Shown: piece by piece, positions 10,395-23,143 of the stretch
Position numbering within the stretch: the stretch's first letter is position 1
Layout: the number at the start of each line of letters is the position of its first letter
DNA from: Dolomedes plantarius
Lineage: Eukaryota; Arthropoda; Arachnida; Araneae; Dolomedidae
NCBI GenBank assembly: GCA_907164885.2
Contig: OU015495.1
Span: 96,209,332 to 96,273,331 of the forward strand
Direction of reading: 5' to 3'
Length of the DNA: 64,000 bases
Translations under genes and position numbers: made by a program
Notes under the pieces: generated by a model
The model's input: the letters and a program-made list of their open reading frames with translations, nothing else
Told to the model about the DNA's origin: nothing
Databases searched by the model: none

Positions 10395-10835
10395 TAATTA
10401 CAAGATAAAAAGAACTTATTATATACCATGTTTTTAAATTTTCTGTTGAATCATATAAACTTGACAATTCTATGTATTGATAAATACTTTTTGAAAATTT
10501 TTTGGTGAATTATCCCATCAACTTGAAAGAAAATGAAGTTAATTGGAAGTTAACTTGCATTTAACTTTTCGTTCCCGTTTTGGCCGATAGATAGCTGCAC
10601 CAGTCTACGAAACAAAATTAACTGAAAATAACTGAAAGTTAATTCAAATCTGCTTAAAGATGGCTAAAAGTATTTAAAAAATGCATTGTCATCGTGTTCT
10701 GAGCTATTCTAAATGTTTCAAAATGTCTAGCTAGTCGGGAAGTTAGTTAAACATCGATTGCAAGATTTATACTGGACAAACACACACACAAACAAACAAG
10801 AAAGCAAGTTAATAAAAAAATGGTAAAAATTACAT
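10395..10835 (+). mobile_element. retroposon-like repeat family A, copy 1
   Basis: About 440 bp that recur at 49058-49480 and, in shortened form and opposite orientation, at 13028-13205. The copies share the right-hand end (a (CAAA)n-like tract, then ATGGTAAAAAT), while the left side varies in length. A common 3' end with variable 5' truncation is the mark of a LINE or SINE. No pol III boxes and no open reading frame, so the parent is unknown. Confidence 0.7.
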
Positions 10836-10845
10836 CTGAACTGTT

Positions 10846-12186
10846 GTCACCCTCCATATGGCTTTGCGCCACTGGTGCACAAGGGGAAATTTATGGTTTT
10901 ATTGGCACTTCAGTGCATCAGTCTACAGTAACTACGTATAATACTGGCGCTCTTTAATTACTTAGAAAAATAGAAGTTTAGAACTGAAAGCTAACAATGC
11001 AAACCAAGGTAGACATAAGGTGAACTTGCCTCTTTTATACTGTGAATGTGAAGGACTAGTGAAGAACATAAAATCCTCAGAATTTAAAACAATTGACTCA
11101 ACGCCTTCTGTTTGCGGACTAAATATATTTGAAAACCACTTAACCTTCAGTTAATTGCATTATCTTTTATATGTTTGAACTTTAAAGTCTTGTTTGGGAA
11201 TACGGTCACTGCGTGGAGGCGGCCTACGCCGAGATTGCTTTCAGGAGGTGACTATGAAAAAGTCTCCATGTGGGTTGAATCCTGATGACTCTATACGCAG
11301 GCGACCTCCAGTTATTTTTTTTATCTTTTAAATCAGGATGTGCGATGTATGAGAAATAAAAGAAACAATACCGGGTGTAAAGGGAGGGTATATATGTGTG
11401 TGTGTGTGTGAGCAAAAACGTGGGAAATTTTTTTTCTTGAAAGTCAAGGTATCTGTTAATCTTTGACGTCGTTATTATCAATTTAAACTTCATTATTATT
11501 CTTGTCCATTTAATATGGAATAAAGAGATTGTTTGTATATGAATAAATTTATGCTTTAATGAACAATTTATTGTTAATGATATCGGTGTTTCAATGAATT
11601 GTGCTTACATTCCGTTATTGTAAGCTTAAACAACTAACAACAGTCCTTAACGGCTCTCGCTGCAGTGTGAAAATGACGTGTTTATCGGAATGTTTTATAA
11701 ACAAATGTTGTTTTTGAATATGGGAATCACAATAGCGTTAGGATCTAACTGTGAAATTTTCGCAATCCTTGAAATTCAGGCCCAGATTAGTACTATTTTT
11801 TTTTCAAAAACAGAATGTTGAACTTTAATATTATGTGTTTAACGATGGAAAATAAGCTCACAAAAGTCTGTGGAAACTGTTGAAATGTCAAAAGAATAGT
11901 CTGCAATATATAGAGAAAAACATAAGTCTATAATATAGTAAATTGCAGAAATGAAAATAGTTGAAAAATCGATTGTTTAAATTATTTAATAAATCTTCGG
12001 TAGGATTTTTGTCTTTTTTAATGTTTAGTTGTCATGGATAATACAAGAAAAAAAATGTTAGAAACTGGTAAGTTAGTTCTTAATTTGCTTTAAAAAAGAA
12101 TAACCTGTTATGAAAATCGTTAAAATAGTTTATTAAGGACAATCAAATGTCTCTGGCATAACTAATCTTTTTAAACAACATAATAC
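10846..12186. other. intergenic DNA with a (GT)n tract
   Basis: No supported gene or element. A short GT microsatellite at about 11394-11410 is the only repeat. Confidence 0.4.
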
Positions 12187-12534
12187 AGCTCAAAATAAAG
12201 AGAACGACTGGAAAATCCCCCAAAGTTGTTGCATGGAACAGCTTAATAGTTCGTAGCTTTTTGCGAACTCGGATTTTTATAGTCGATTTTAAGATGCTGA
12301 GTTTAGCTGTTTATAACAAGAATTACTTCCTGAAATATTTAAAATCTCTGAGGCTGGAATTTTGCAGGGCTTCATGAATCACATGGAATATCTGTTAATC
12401 CAGATGTTGGATAAAGGATAAATCTGACTATCCCAGTCAGATTAGGCAAGGAAAAAAAAATTCTGCCTTAGTGAATACAGACGAAAGTACAGATTTTCAT
12501 TCCCACGAAAAATATTAACTATCAGTACTGCGAT

Positions 12535-12680
12535 AAAATAATGTTGGCCGGAGAAAGCAAATTTAATATCTTTGGTTCAGATGGTATTATATTTTTATAG
12601 GAAAGACCCTTAAGGAGAATTTCGAATGAGAACTTGGTTCCAACAGTAAAACAAGCAGGAGGAGAAGTTATGGTATGGAT
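12535..12680 (+). pseudogene. Tc1-like transposase fragment, decayed
   Basis: Three frames together read GESKFNIFGSDG, then NLVPTVKQAGGEVMVW. This is the segment of Tc1 transposases around the first catalytic aspartate (normally DESKF; here the aspartate is changed to glycine) and the following GG.VMVW motif. A stop and a frameshift separate the pieces. A possible left terminus (CAGCTCAAAATAAAGAG) lies near 12187, but no right terminus was found, so the element is 3' truncated or deleted. Confidence 0.7.
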
Positions 12681-13027
12681 ATTGGATATCTATTAGCCCT
12701 ATACGGGAGTATTAAGTATAAATAATGATAATAGAAGCCTCACCTCCATGATATAATAATTGTCCACACTCGACGTGATATAGAGCTAGAGATTATCACT
12801 CGATAGGTTTGTAATAGTGGTCATAAGCATTAATTATGTAGGTGAATCGTAACTGCTTATTTTCACGCAAGAGATCCTATAGTAGCTCCCGTATGTATTA
12901 GAAAATTATTAACAGATTTGATGGGATGTACATCTGAAGCTAAATATCAATCTATTTATATATCTATATGTCTATCTATATCTCTCTCCATAAATATAAA
13001 ATGAGAAACGGTAAAACAAGTGGGAAA

Positions 13028-13205
13028 TGTGGTGTCATAAAAATTTTTACCATGTTTTTATTAACTAGTTTTCTTGTTTGTTTGTGTGTTTGTCCAGTAC
13101 AAATCTTGCAATCGATTTTTAACTAACTTCCCGACTAGCTAGACATTTGAAACTTTTAGAATAGCTCAGAACACGATAACAATGCATTATTTTAATACTT
13201 TATGC
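13028..13205 (-). mobile_element. retroposon-like repeat family A, 5'-truncated copy
   Basis: Inverted match to the last 180 bp of the copy at 10395-10835, including the CTAGCTAGTCGGGAAGTTAG block and the terminal ATGGTAAAAAT. The sequence beyond the match is unrelated. Confidence 0.7.
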
Positions 13206-13637
13206 ATTATATAAAGCATAGCATTACCCGGGAATATGCTGGAGGGAAAGAAATTCCAAATGCGGAATTTGTCGAAATTTTTACTGGTCAATGGTAGGTA
13301 CTTGGAAGTGCATATTTTTGAAATTTCTGTAGGTATTTTGGAAGCACTGTGTGCATTTTGGCACTTTCTCGGAAGCCAGAACTTTTTTTCTTGGATTTTA
13401 AGAATATTTCTTTACATAATTAAAAAAAAGTACCAAGCATCTAGGGGTGAAAAATAAAGTTAAGTTTTTGCTGGATTACTTGATCACTTGATCACATACA
13501 GCAGCTTAGAAGCATGCATATTTGTCGTAATTGATTTTACGCGAAAATAGAAAATGATGTTTACCGAAGAAATGAGCCGTGCTTGCTGTCAGTGGAGATG
13601 GTGGCGAACCGATATTGAAGACATTTTATTTTAAAGA

Positions 13638-13676
13638 TACTAGGGGCTTCAACCCTAGGCTCGCTACGCTCGCTCC
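13638..13676 (-). mobile_element. possible Helitron 3' terminus (minus strand)
   Basis: On the minus strand a GC-rich palindromic stretch (GCGAGCGTAGCGAGC, then GGGTTGAAGCCC) ends in CTAG followed by T, which resembles a Helitron 3' end. No matching 5' end was located, so this is weak. Confidence 0.35.
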
Positions 13677-13679
13677 TCT

Positions 13680-16149
13680 GTTATGCCTAATAGCGAGATA
13701 AATAGGGGTGATTCTCGGACAATGTAACAGCTTCCATCCATTTACTGTTGTCACCCTTAATGCGAAGGGCGTTTCATCACTGTTGAATTATCAGCTTTAA
13801 AATTCAATTAAAAATCGAAAATTTAAGATATACACTTAAAAGGAGGTTTATATGAATAAGAAAGCTTTCAGCTTCCAGATGATGTAAATATTTTCTTTGT
13901 AAGATAAAAACTCGAGGAGCATCGATATTACATCCACATAGGGGACGATATTTCTTGAAATACTGTGTTTCATTTTTGATGAAAATATTAGTCTGTTTTA
14001 AAATAATTTTAAACAAATGAGGTCTAGTTTGAAAGAGAAATGTCTGTAGTCTTAGATTGTAAAAAGATCAAAATTCTAGGATAAGTTTTTGGAGAGTTAT
14101 TGTAATCTGAAGATGAAAAACTCAATATTTTCCCACAAAACATAAAACAAAAAAAACCTTAAAGTCCAACGAAGATGAGACATGTCTTACTTTGGTCCCA
14201 ACATTCTTCTGCATCTATTGGTATCGCTCTCGACCCCATACCCCCAGCGGTTTCGGAGGAGATAACGTGACAAGCTTTTGACAGCGGCAGCGGGAGTTGC
14301 TTTTTCTTAGAATATAGAGAAAAAAAATGTTGACTCAAAATAAAAGAAAACGTGGATATGCTGTTTTCTTTCTTATCATTTTGATCACGATTGTTTTGAG
14401 AGTTGAAAATGTTGCGACTTAAGTTTCCCCATATAGGGCAATGCTGAAGGGATTTGTCGCTGTTTGAACTCTGGAATTAACTCAAATCCGTGAATGGTCC
14501 GGTCGGGGATCGAAGCGAGGAGAAGTTTCGTTAAATACCGGCAAAGGAAAATGCCTTGTATCATACTGACCAACAATGGTCGTATAGTTGCAAAGTTACA
14601 GACAAAAATATTGCCTCTGTTGATTTTAGGACTTTTAAAATCTAAATTTTTTAGAAACATGCCGTTGAAAAAAGAGTATTGACTAATTTACTCGTGAAGG
14701 TATGACAATAATTACTTTTTCGTAACTTCGTATGTGTTTAAAGTATCTTGTCATTTTATAGCCCCCAAACTCTATTAATATCACTGGATTGTAAACCATT
14801 TCCTTTTAAATACCTAGATGAAAGAAAATTCGTCCGGTAAATCTGTAAGGCAAATTGTTGCTGAATTTTGACAACTAAACTATTAAATTCGAATATAATC
14901 TCCGAGACCTGAGAAACGTTATTGCTGCTTTCTATAATTTTCTTTAAACCATGATTTTTTTCAATTCATACCATTACTTGAAAGTTCCACATTTCGCGAT
15001 GGCATTAGTTGCCCTCTATTATGGACTGGAAAATGGAGGGATTGAATTTCATAATAGAAAGTAAAATTTAATTCCTGAAATGGATTTTTCCTCTTCTTGA
15101 ATATTCAACAGCAATGTCAAAGTATGAAAACTGCTTAAATGAAAGCAAAACCTAGGTTTAAGAATATGCATACAAATGTTTAATTATTGATAGTATCGCA
15201 AAATGCGCTTTGTTCATTGTATTTTCCCGGTTAGCAGTGATTGGATTTACAGTCAGTCTAGATAAAACAAGAAAATATCCAGTACCTAATAAGCAGTCAA
15301 AAGGAGAAAAATTTTTAAATTATTGAATGGAAAGACGTTATATTCGACTGAAAAGAGAAGTTCCAACAACATTTAAATCACCAAAAATTAGAAAATGGCT
15401 GTTAAAGATTCGACACAAATTTATTTTAAAGGAAATTTTATGATCTTTCTTGTGATATAAATTTTATAACCCTCAGATTATTATTTTAAAGGCAGACTTA
15501 AAAAATGTTACAAAAACAGCTTAAAAATTTAATTTGAAAAAATCGAAGAATTTTTCAAAAATCTTTTTTAGTGCACCCCTACACTATAAGAAGAATCGCC
15601 ATGCAAAATTTTAGCCCTTTAGGTCCGGCGGTTTGGTCTGTGCGTTATCTGTCAGTCAGTCAGTCAGTTACGGAACTGTTGTATAATACAGATTACTGCT
15701 TGTAATATTTCAAGCATCGAAAGAAAAAAATTTTGTTTGAAATTTAAGGTGTCTCCTTACCTTAGAAGTTTTTTTAAAGCGGAATATAAAAAAAATCTCA
15801 ATTTTTTTTTTCGTCATTGAACTTCAACTCATAGTTTCATTATTTAATGACTGGTTTTCTTGAGAAATGATAACCCATGAAATCGTATTTATAAAAAAGA
15901 AATCAGGGTTAAAATCAAGTAAATGTGGTGTCGGACAGAGTTGCTTAGGAGCATGGCGTGGAAGCCTCATTTTTGTGATGCAAGGAGTGGTTATTCACAG
16001 TTGAAAAATCTAGTTGTTTCTGAAATGCAAAGCAGTTTGACGGGTGAAACACAGTACTTGAAAGATTAAACGACTGAAATCAATGAAAATGATGACGAAA
16101 CGAGGATAACGACGAATCGATGAAACGACTGAATAAAATATCTATTTCG
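13680..16149. other. intergenic DNA, one (TCAG)n tract
   Basis: No supported gene. Near 15648-15670 a short (TCAG)n run follows TTTAGGTCCGGCGGTTTGGT, a combination often found at LINE 3' tails; I cannot identify the parent. Confidence 0.35.
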
Positions 16150-16487
16150 CAATGGGATGAAATTCTGAAAAAGATAAGGTGAATTTAGTTTAAATTATTT
16201 AACTGAAACGTTAAATAATTTAAGTAGTGCGGGATAATTAACAGACGTTAACTATCCCGCATTACTTTAAAATATTGCATTTCATTTTCACTATTTCCAG
16301 AGAAAATGAATTTTACCCGCAGAGCGATTCCCAAATGACCCTAAACCCTCGTGCCCTTTATAATGCCTCACTATTGGAACTAGATTTTCTTGTTTTAGTT
16401 ATTCATTTGAGAAACTTTGTTATGAGCTTTTCGGTTAAATAATTTAAACTTAATTTGCCGTAATATTATCAGAATTTCGTCCCACTG
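16150..16487. mobile_element. foldback MITE, 338 bp
   Basis: The left end CAATGGGATGAAATTCTG and the following 45 bp are mirrored at the right end, which closes CAGAATTTCGTCCCACTG. Inside, a second hairpin (GTGCGGGATAATTAAC with its complement) lies at 16224-16266. No target duplication is evident and no coding region is present. Confidence 0.75.
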
Positions 16488-16759
16488 CTACATAGACATT
16501 TATATACTGTAGTTTTTTTATTTATCCGTATATAGAAGATATTAACCCCCTTTTATCTCGGTATTCTGTTATGATATCCGAAAGAACCAAATCCCTGATC
16601 TTATTGTACCAAGTAAAAAATATGCGTAATATCAGAATAACTTGAGACTATTCCCGAGTACATATTCCTTGACTGGTTGTTACTTTGCTGCGAAAGATTT
16701 TTTTTTTCAATGCGGAGGCATTTGTTGCGAAGACATTCGCCTTTAATTCACCGCAGTTT

Positions 16760-16930
16760 TGCTGGACATTTTATTATGGGGGTGTCATATAGGCGGACGA
16801 GCATTTTCCCCGTATGAAGGGACGACACAAACGGAGGCATTTTAGTGGCGCTTCGCCAGGATTCGATCCGAGCACCCTCAGCACCGAAAAGCAGCGCGCT
16901 GTACCACAAGGCCGCCACGGCCCTTGCTGT
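16760..16930 (-). mobile_element. tRNA-derived SINE
   Basis: On the minus strand the sequence starts GGGCCGTGGCGGCCTTGTGG, which fits an RNA polymerase III A box, and 40 bp later has GGATCGAATCC, a near-perfect B box (plus-strand 16859-16869). This pairing marks a tRNA-derived head. The body continues downstream without a clear poly(A) tail. Confidence 0.72.
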
Positions 16931-17147
16931 GAAAGATTTGAACACGCATTTATACGATTTCGTTGGTCTCTAAGCCCCTCATATAGTGATAGTCCCCTCA
17001 TATTTTTGCACTACAATTTTAACTTTGACGGCTTCCTGTCATAAGAAAAATTCAGTACCGAAATTCTATTCCATTGTGTTTCCTTGTTATTGTTTTTTGC
17101 ATTGAAAAATGGCAGTTTAATACCCAGATGCAGATTCCTTGCTTTAA

Positions 17148-17730
17148 CCCTTCAGCGGGCGCGTCCGTGTACAAAGTGAAACATTTTCGTAATTTTGAAT
17201 GATTTGTTTTTACATGTAAGATGTGAATGTTCTAAGAAGTTTCTATTTATAGCTACACCCTTTCTATTGAAAGTCTGATTTTCTGACCTTTGTATTCTTT
17301 TCCATTCATTGTTTGTCGTGATTTAACCGTGGTAAACCAGCGATTATACTGGATTATAATACGGCAAAAGCAAGAGTTGATGAAATCGATCAAATGTGCA
17401 GCTATTACATGGTATCCCGCATATCACAAGATGGACAATCTCATTGTTTTTAGGTTTTTGGACATAATAGGAATCCATTCGCAAGCTGTCCTCAGATCCA
17501 ATAAACTGGACAATTTTTAAATAAGGCAATTGTATCTGCATTCTTAGGCCTTTAATTATAAATATATCTCAATATTTTCAACATTTTATATCTTGTCATA
17601 AAACACAGAATTATTTTCAATTTGAAATAAAAAGTTTATTACAAAAGGAATAATCAAGGTTGAAAGAGACGTTGCACTTTGTGCCACACGCGCCTGCTGG
17701 TGTTCCAAAAATTGGCGGCCCCGCTGAAGG
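17148..17730 (+). mobile_element. piggyBac-type element, internally deleted
   Basis: The left end CCCTTCAGCGGGCGCG and the right end GGCCCCGCTGAAGG are inverted copies flanked by TTAA on both sides (17144-17147 and 17731-17734). This is the classical piggyBac target and the CCC-type end. Inside, the plus frame at about 17290-17400 contains LTVVNQRLYWII, resembling the conserved N-terminal side of the C-terminal piggyBac transposase region (a DxxxVN..LY pattern). Only about 75 codons are open, so this is a deletion derivative. The coding match is tentative; the ends are firm. Confidence 0.82.
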
Positions 17731-17734
17731 TTAA

Positions 17735-19215
17735 TTCATAGTCTACAATTGCTTTTTATCACATAAATAAAAGAAACTGGTGTCAAAACAGTAGAAAAGC
17801 CCGTCAAACAGTCAATATCAAACAGTCTGGGGATTAACTGCCTCTTTAAAACCCTTTAAGATGATAAAAATATTTTTAATGCTGTAAAAATTAAACCCTG
17901 TTAGTTTACAACCGTATAAAAGATAAATAATTCAATTTTATCCATCAACATCTTTGATCTTGTGTGAAATATACTGCATACTATACAGCCTGCCTCCCCT
18001 TTTTAAATAGGTGATTTTCTGACAAAAGGATAAAAAAAAGTACGCATTACTCTATTAGCGCATAAAATTTGAGAATCTTCCGCTAAGAAAAAAAAAATTA
18101 TTAAAACTTCAGCACTATTTGATTCAGTTTAGTTCAAAATTCTTTCCCTTTAAGTAGAATTTAACTATTTTTAAATTCTTTTCTTTGATATAATGATTTT
18201 TTTTCTCGGCAAAGTTGCGAGAAGTTTTAAGCATTAAATTTGGGATACTCCTGAAATTCGAGGGCATTAGTTTTCTTTATTTCAGACTATAATCTAATAT
18301 TCTAAGAGGAGAGTTGTGAGAATTTTAAATTTAAACTTTTATTACCTGAAAGCACCCGCCGAATACCACCTTGTGAAAATTGAAAAAAAGTGCTCATATT
18401 TTAACCGTAATTCGAGCTTTAAATTGGGAAAATAATGTTACAACTTTCCTGTTTCTGAAAATTTGCATATCCATATCGTCTGGAACGAAAATTTAATGAA
18501 AAATAGCTGTGCTAGGGAATTTTATGGTGCACATGAGACAGTCGTAGTTTAGGAAGAAATAACCTTTGAACTTATAGATTTTTTTGTGTAAGTTGAGATT
18601 CTATTAATGACTGTGTAAGAAACGGAAAATAATTAGCAATTTCTTTTCAGAATCATTTACCAGGCCTGGAATATATCCTAATGTTTAAAAAAAAATACTT
18701 TAATCGCTATGGTAGCCACTGCTTCGTAATTACTCTATATTATGCAATGAGTCGAATAGTGTTACTCGTTTAATTCTTTATTTAAAATTATATATGAAAA
18801 CTTTTAAAATTAGAACTCTTAATACGTACAAAAAATTGAGGTATTTTCAGAGTAGGTTATTTTATCAACTCTATTTAGTCAACTGTAAAATTTTAAACTG
18901 ACGAAACATGAAATTCTTTTACATTTCGTCACCCACCGACCTTTAAAATGATTTATTTTATAGAATGATTTATTTTATAGAATTAAAAGAATAGCCTGAA
19001 TTCAGCTTATTGAACTAAAATAAAAGGAATTTCTAAGTAATAAATGAGATTTTCCGTAATGGTCGTACAGGAAATTTTTATGTTATAACTTATATGGTTG
19101 ATCCACGTACATCTATCAAACTATTAGACACAGAGGCTTTTGATTCTAATATTTTATTAAACATGTTTCGATAGATATTCATATTTTGTTTACATGAGGA
19201 AAAATACACAAAGTG
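17735..19215. other. AT-rich intergenic DNA, no feature seen
   Basis: Read on both strands without finding a protein motif, inverted ends or pol III boxes. Confidence 0.4.
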
Positions 19216-19219
19216 TTAA

Positions 19220-19790
19220 GGCTGCTGTGTACTAACCCTATTGGATTCGCTCACCTAAATGTTAAACTGTTGAGAAAATGTGACCAAGGATTGGCGGCTT
19301 GGATTTAAAGATTATTTTAAAACTGTTTGTTTTAGTTGCAAGGTTTATTTTAGTTGCGTTTTTATACAGTAGCAGTAGCGGTGCTGCACCTATGCCGATT
19401 TTGATTGTAAGATTTTTTATTTTAAATTCTACTCCGTAATAGAGAAAGAAATTTGAAACCTTGGGGCATGCCAATAATATTTTTAAATTTATATTCTTCG
19501 GCGAAGAAATCTGGTATAGTGTGTTTTAAACCCTCCTAAATTCCTTAAAAATTTGACACCTTGGGGCATGCCAATAATATTTTAAAATTTAAATTATTCG
19601 GGGAAAAAAATCTGGTATAGTGTGTTTTTAAACCCTCCTAAATTCCTTTGACGGACGCAATTTATAAAACGAATCCTGTTGCAAGATGCAGAAAGTTCAG
19701 GCTATCTGAAAATACCATTTTCATTGGATTATCGGCATTGGTTTGACTGTAAATAGTAGACAAATTTTCTAGGGTTAGTACACAGCAGCC
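19220..19790. mobile_element. TTAA-flanked MITE family T, copy 2
   Basis: Ends GGCTGCTGTGTACTAACCC and its inverted copy, with a perfect TTAA on both sides (19216-19219 and 19791-19794). The middle contains two tandem copies of about 100 bp (19449-19552 and 19553-19655, each with CTTGGGGCATGCCAATAATA), which makes it longer than copy 1. Confidence 0.9.
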
Positions 19791-19794
19791 TTAA

Positions 19795-22667
19795 GGAGGA
19801 AGATAATTTTATCAAAATAACATCTTTTCAGACTCAAAAGGGCCTCAAATTTATTGTCTTAAGATTTGAAATTTTATATTACATTACATTGACTTAGGAT
19901 TCGCTTTAGTTTATTCCTTGGATCTTGGAAACATTTAAGCATTTGAAACTGATAAAGTTTCAATTTCTTCAGCAGCAAATAACTTGAAAGGTTGTTATTA
20001 CGGCTGTTAGAATAACTCATAGAAAAAACTCTTTTCCTTTTTGCAATTAAAGTCATTGTTTTAAGGTTTACTAGAGTAATTAATACCCCGACCTTATACC
20101 ATGCATCCCCTTAATTTCCGTTCTTTAAAAAATGCAACTGCGTATTAAAAAAATAGATATTTTAGGTGAACTGGCAATGAAAGAATCAAACATCAAACTT
20201 TTAAAATTCATATTTTTCATGCAGATACGTTATTGAAAAATAGAAATTGCGTAAACAGGGAAGGAAAATATTAGACAATTAAGGTCAATAATTTTCCCTT
20301 AAGGCGCCTGGAAATATAATTTTAAACACAAATAAGGCGATGATTTCTCTTAAAAAGGATCTTTCCAAATTTGATACCCATAATCAAATTTGAATTTAAA
20401 AGAAATGTATAATTTACAAAATGTTTTGGATTTTCATTAGTACTATTACATGACAAGACTCAGTTTACGGATATAAGAAAATTATTTCCAGATTTAGCTA
20501 TCTTATGCTGTATAAAATTTAAAGTTGAAAATTTTATTCAGAAATATCTTTCATGGTTTCAAGGCCTACATTTTATTAACCTGATACGTCATCGACTGAA
20601 TTTCGACTTTTTTTAGGATCTTTACACCGAAAGTACAGGCGTGTGCACTCTTACATCAGGAGCGCACAGGAGAAAAGTGTTGTGGCTAGAAGTTCCTGGG
20701 CCAATGGTTCTCTATTTATCTTGGTTGGGGGCGTGCCTAACCATTGATGCCTGCGATACCATTGGAAAAACGAGCATGTTAGTAAAAGAGATAGGAAGGT
20801 GGGAGAATTTTAATCCTTGAGTAAATTAGTAGATAGTTTAAATGTTAGGAAATGGAAAAGAATTAAAAATATTTATCACTGTGAGTTATGCGAACATAAC
20901 TAACGTAATAATTTTTGGATGTGCACACTTTTCTAGATAAAATACATAAACCTCAGCGTTTGTGCCCAAACCTCCGTGTGCAAATCAGATCAACGACCCA
21001 TGCAGCCTTAAATTTCAGTTAAATTTTGCTGTCTAAAACAGAACAATCTTCCGACCCTTCGGCCTGTTCGTTACTGGTTGATTCATCTCAAACTGATATT
21101 ACCTTAACATGAACCCAGTTTTCACCCACAGAATTCAAAATAAACAGTCCACTCCCGATTCGGTGCATGTTTATGATGAAAAAAATCCGTAGGTATCACC
21201 GTTTCTTGGTATTGACGTCATTCCATCTGCCTCCTCAGTCTGACTGATCATACATACAACAGTGGGATTCATCTGACCGCACGTTACTGAAAATACCATT
21301 CTTTTATTACTCATTTTTCTGCAATCCTTCTGCTGTAGGAGGGTGTTATTATATTTCGTTGAATCTAATGTCTTCCGTGGGGGTTTAGAGAGAAAAAATG
21401 TAGGTGTATGTGACCCCTATCGGTAAATAGTATTGGCCTGAGGGGGGCGGGGTATGACTTTGTAGTCCACGCATTGTGACTTCAGACCGAATGTTTTCCA
21501 CAATGGGACCTAAACATGAGCGATTTAATATAAAAAGAAATCTTTAGTCATAAGGGTGGTTAATAATCATTCTGACTTCTTTACAATGAGTGAAATAATA
21601 AATGTAATCTTATATTTATCTGTACATTAGTTGTAAAATTCAGTTTGGATTTTTTGGATGTTTGTATATTTTGAGCGGTATATTTAAAAACAAACCAGAA
21701 AGTGGCCTTTAAAGTTTTTACTTCTACTATGTAAATCCTTTTACGAGTACTGAGGAGGTAATTGTACAACTTGATTAAATCGTGTACATAATCTCTATCA
21801 TTATCGTCCCCTTTGAGTTTGTCGTTCATCTGTGAATTTTTTCTTCTGTGCGATATAAAAATAGAAAATTTCATTAATATGCAATGATAGAATATTTAAA
21901 TATGCCGTACTAATTCTAGAAAACGTATTATTCAACCTTGAAAACGCAATTTGATACTCTTGCAATTTTCTTTTGTTAACAGCCTGTCAAATTAACTTAA
22001 TTGGAACACGAAATTTGGTATATGATATATTTTAATAATAAATTTTGTTATTTTGGCTTAACTACGCGTTGAGTCATTTGAGTCATACCCAAATTAAAAA
22101 AAAAATATTCATTTAACATTCTAGAGCTAGGAATATTCTCAGCTACCCCTAAAAATTCAGTAGAGAAACTTGAAATTATTCATGGTGTTTTTAAACGTCC
22201 ACGTTAATAATTGAGGTTGGCGATGATGAGTGAAGACGGTGCTCTCATATATTACGGACCCCAAAATAAAGCAAAATCAGTAAGCCAAGGAATCAAAAGA
22301 GCGTTGTGTAGGTAAACCGACATTTAAATTTCATCTCCTCTAAAATGCATTTCTTGATTTCTAATCATACTGAAATGTCTTGGGACAAAATTACTTTGCT
22401 GTTCAAAACGAAAAAGGTGGGTTGAGCGTGGTAAAGAAAGAAATCCGAAACAAAAAAAGGCGAGTTTAAGATTAGAAACAAGATTCGTTTAATTTGGAAT
22501 GAGAGAAATAAAAACCTTAGATACATTTTCCGATAAACTGAATGCTATCGTAACAGTCCTGGTCTGTTGTAGATATAATTAAATTGCCTTTGCAAAGAAC
22601 TGAGTGAAGTTTTGCTCATACATCTCTGATTAATAGATAGATACATACATAAAAGTTTATAAGTTAT
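19795..22667. other. AT-rich intergenic DNA, no feature seen
   Basis: Nearly 2.9 kb without a supportable gene or element boundary. Open frames here are short and have no known motif. Confidence 0.4.
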
Positions 22668-22668
22668 T

Positions 22669-22910
22669 GCCCTCATAGTGTAGTGGTTAGTGTTCTGAGC
22701 TGCTACGCAGTAGGATTGGGTTCAAATCCCGAATAAGGCCTGGTCATTTCCGTGCCATCCCCCTCATAAGGAGCAATGCTGACTCACTTATAGGGTAGTC
22801 CCATAATAAGGTAGCCAGAAAATAGCGGTCAATAGCGAAAGGATCACGACAAAGTGCCTTGGCATTAGACACCCCCCCCCCCCAAAAAAAAAAAAAAAAA
22901 AAAAAAAAAG
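22669..22910 (+). mobile_element. tRNA-derived SINE with poly(A) tail
   Basis: The head reads GCCCTCATAGTGTAGTGGTTAG, an A box, and GGGTTCAAATCCC at 22718-22730 is a canonical B box. About 150 bp of body follow, ending in a run of about 12 C and then about 26 A. The long, pure A tail suggests a fairly recent insertion. Confidence 0.9.
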
Positions 22911-23143
22911 AAGAACAAGCAAGTTTGTAATGTTTATAAATTAAAAGAAAATAATTTTTCTATAATAGTAATTAAAAGCTGAGCTGTATAATTCTTGTGT
23001 AAGAAGTATGCAGGTTTTTTAATTTTTTAAATTTCTTGTCAATATATTTTCATGCATCTTCGAAATGCGTTAGAATTTTTCTTTTCTTTTTCCTTATAGC
23101 ATAAATTACTGATGTGCATTGATGTAGAATAAAATATTATATA

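Noticed and set aside
16748..17044. Three overlapping frames around 16.8-17.0 kb
   Set aside because: They read through a tRNA-derived SINE and have no protein motif.
22669..22740. A functional tRNA gene
   Set aside because: A and B boxes are present, but the acceptor arms do not pair and the sequence continues into a SINE body with poly(A).
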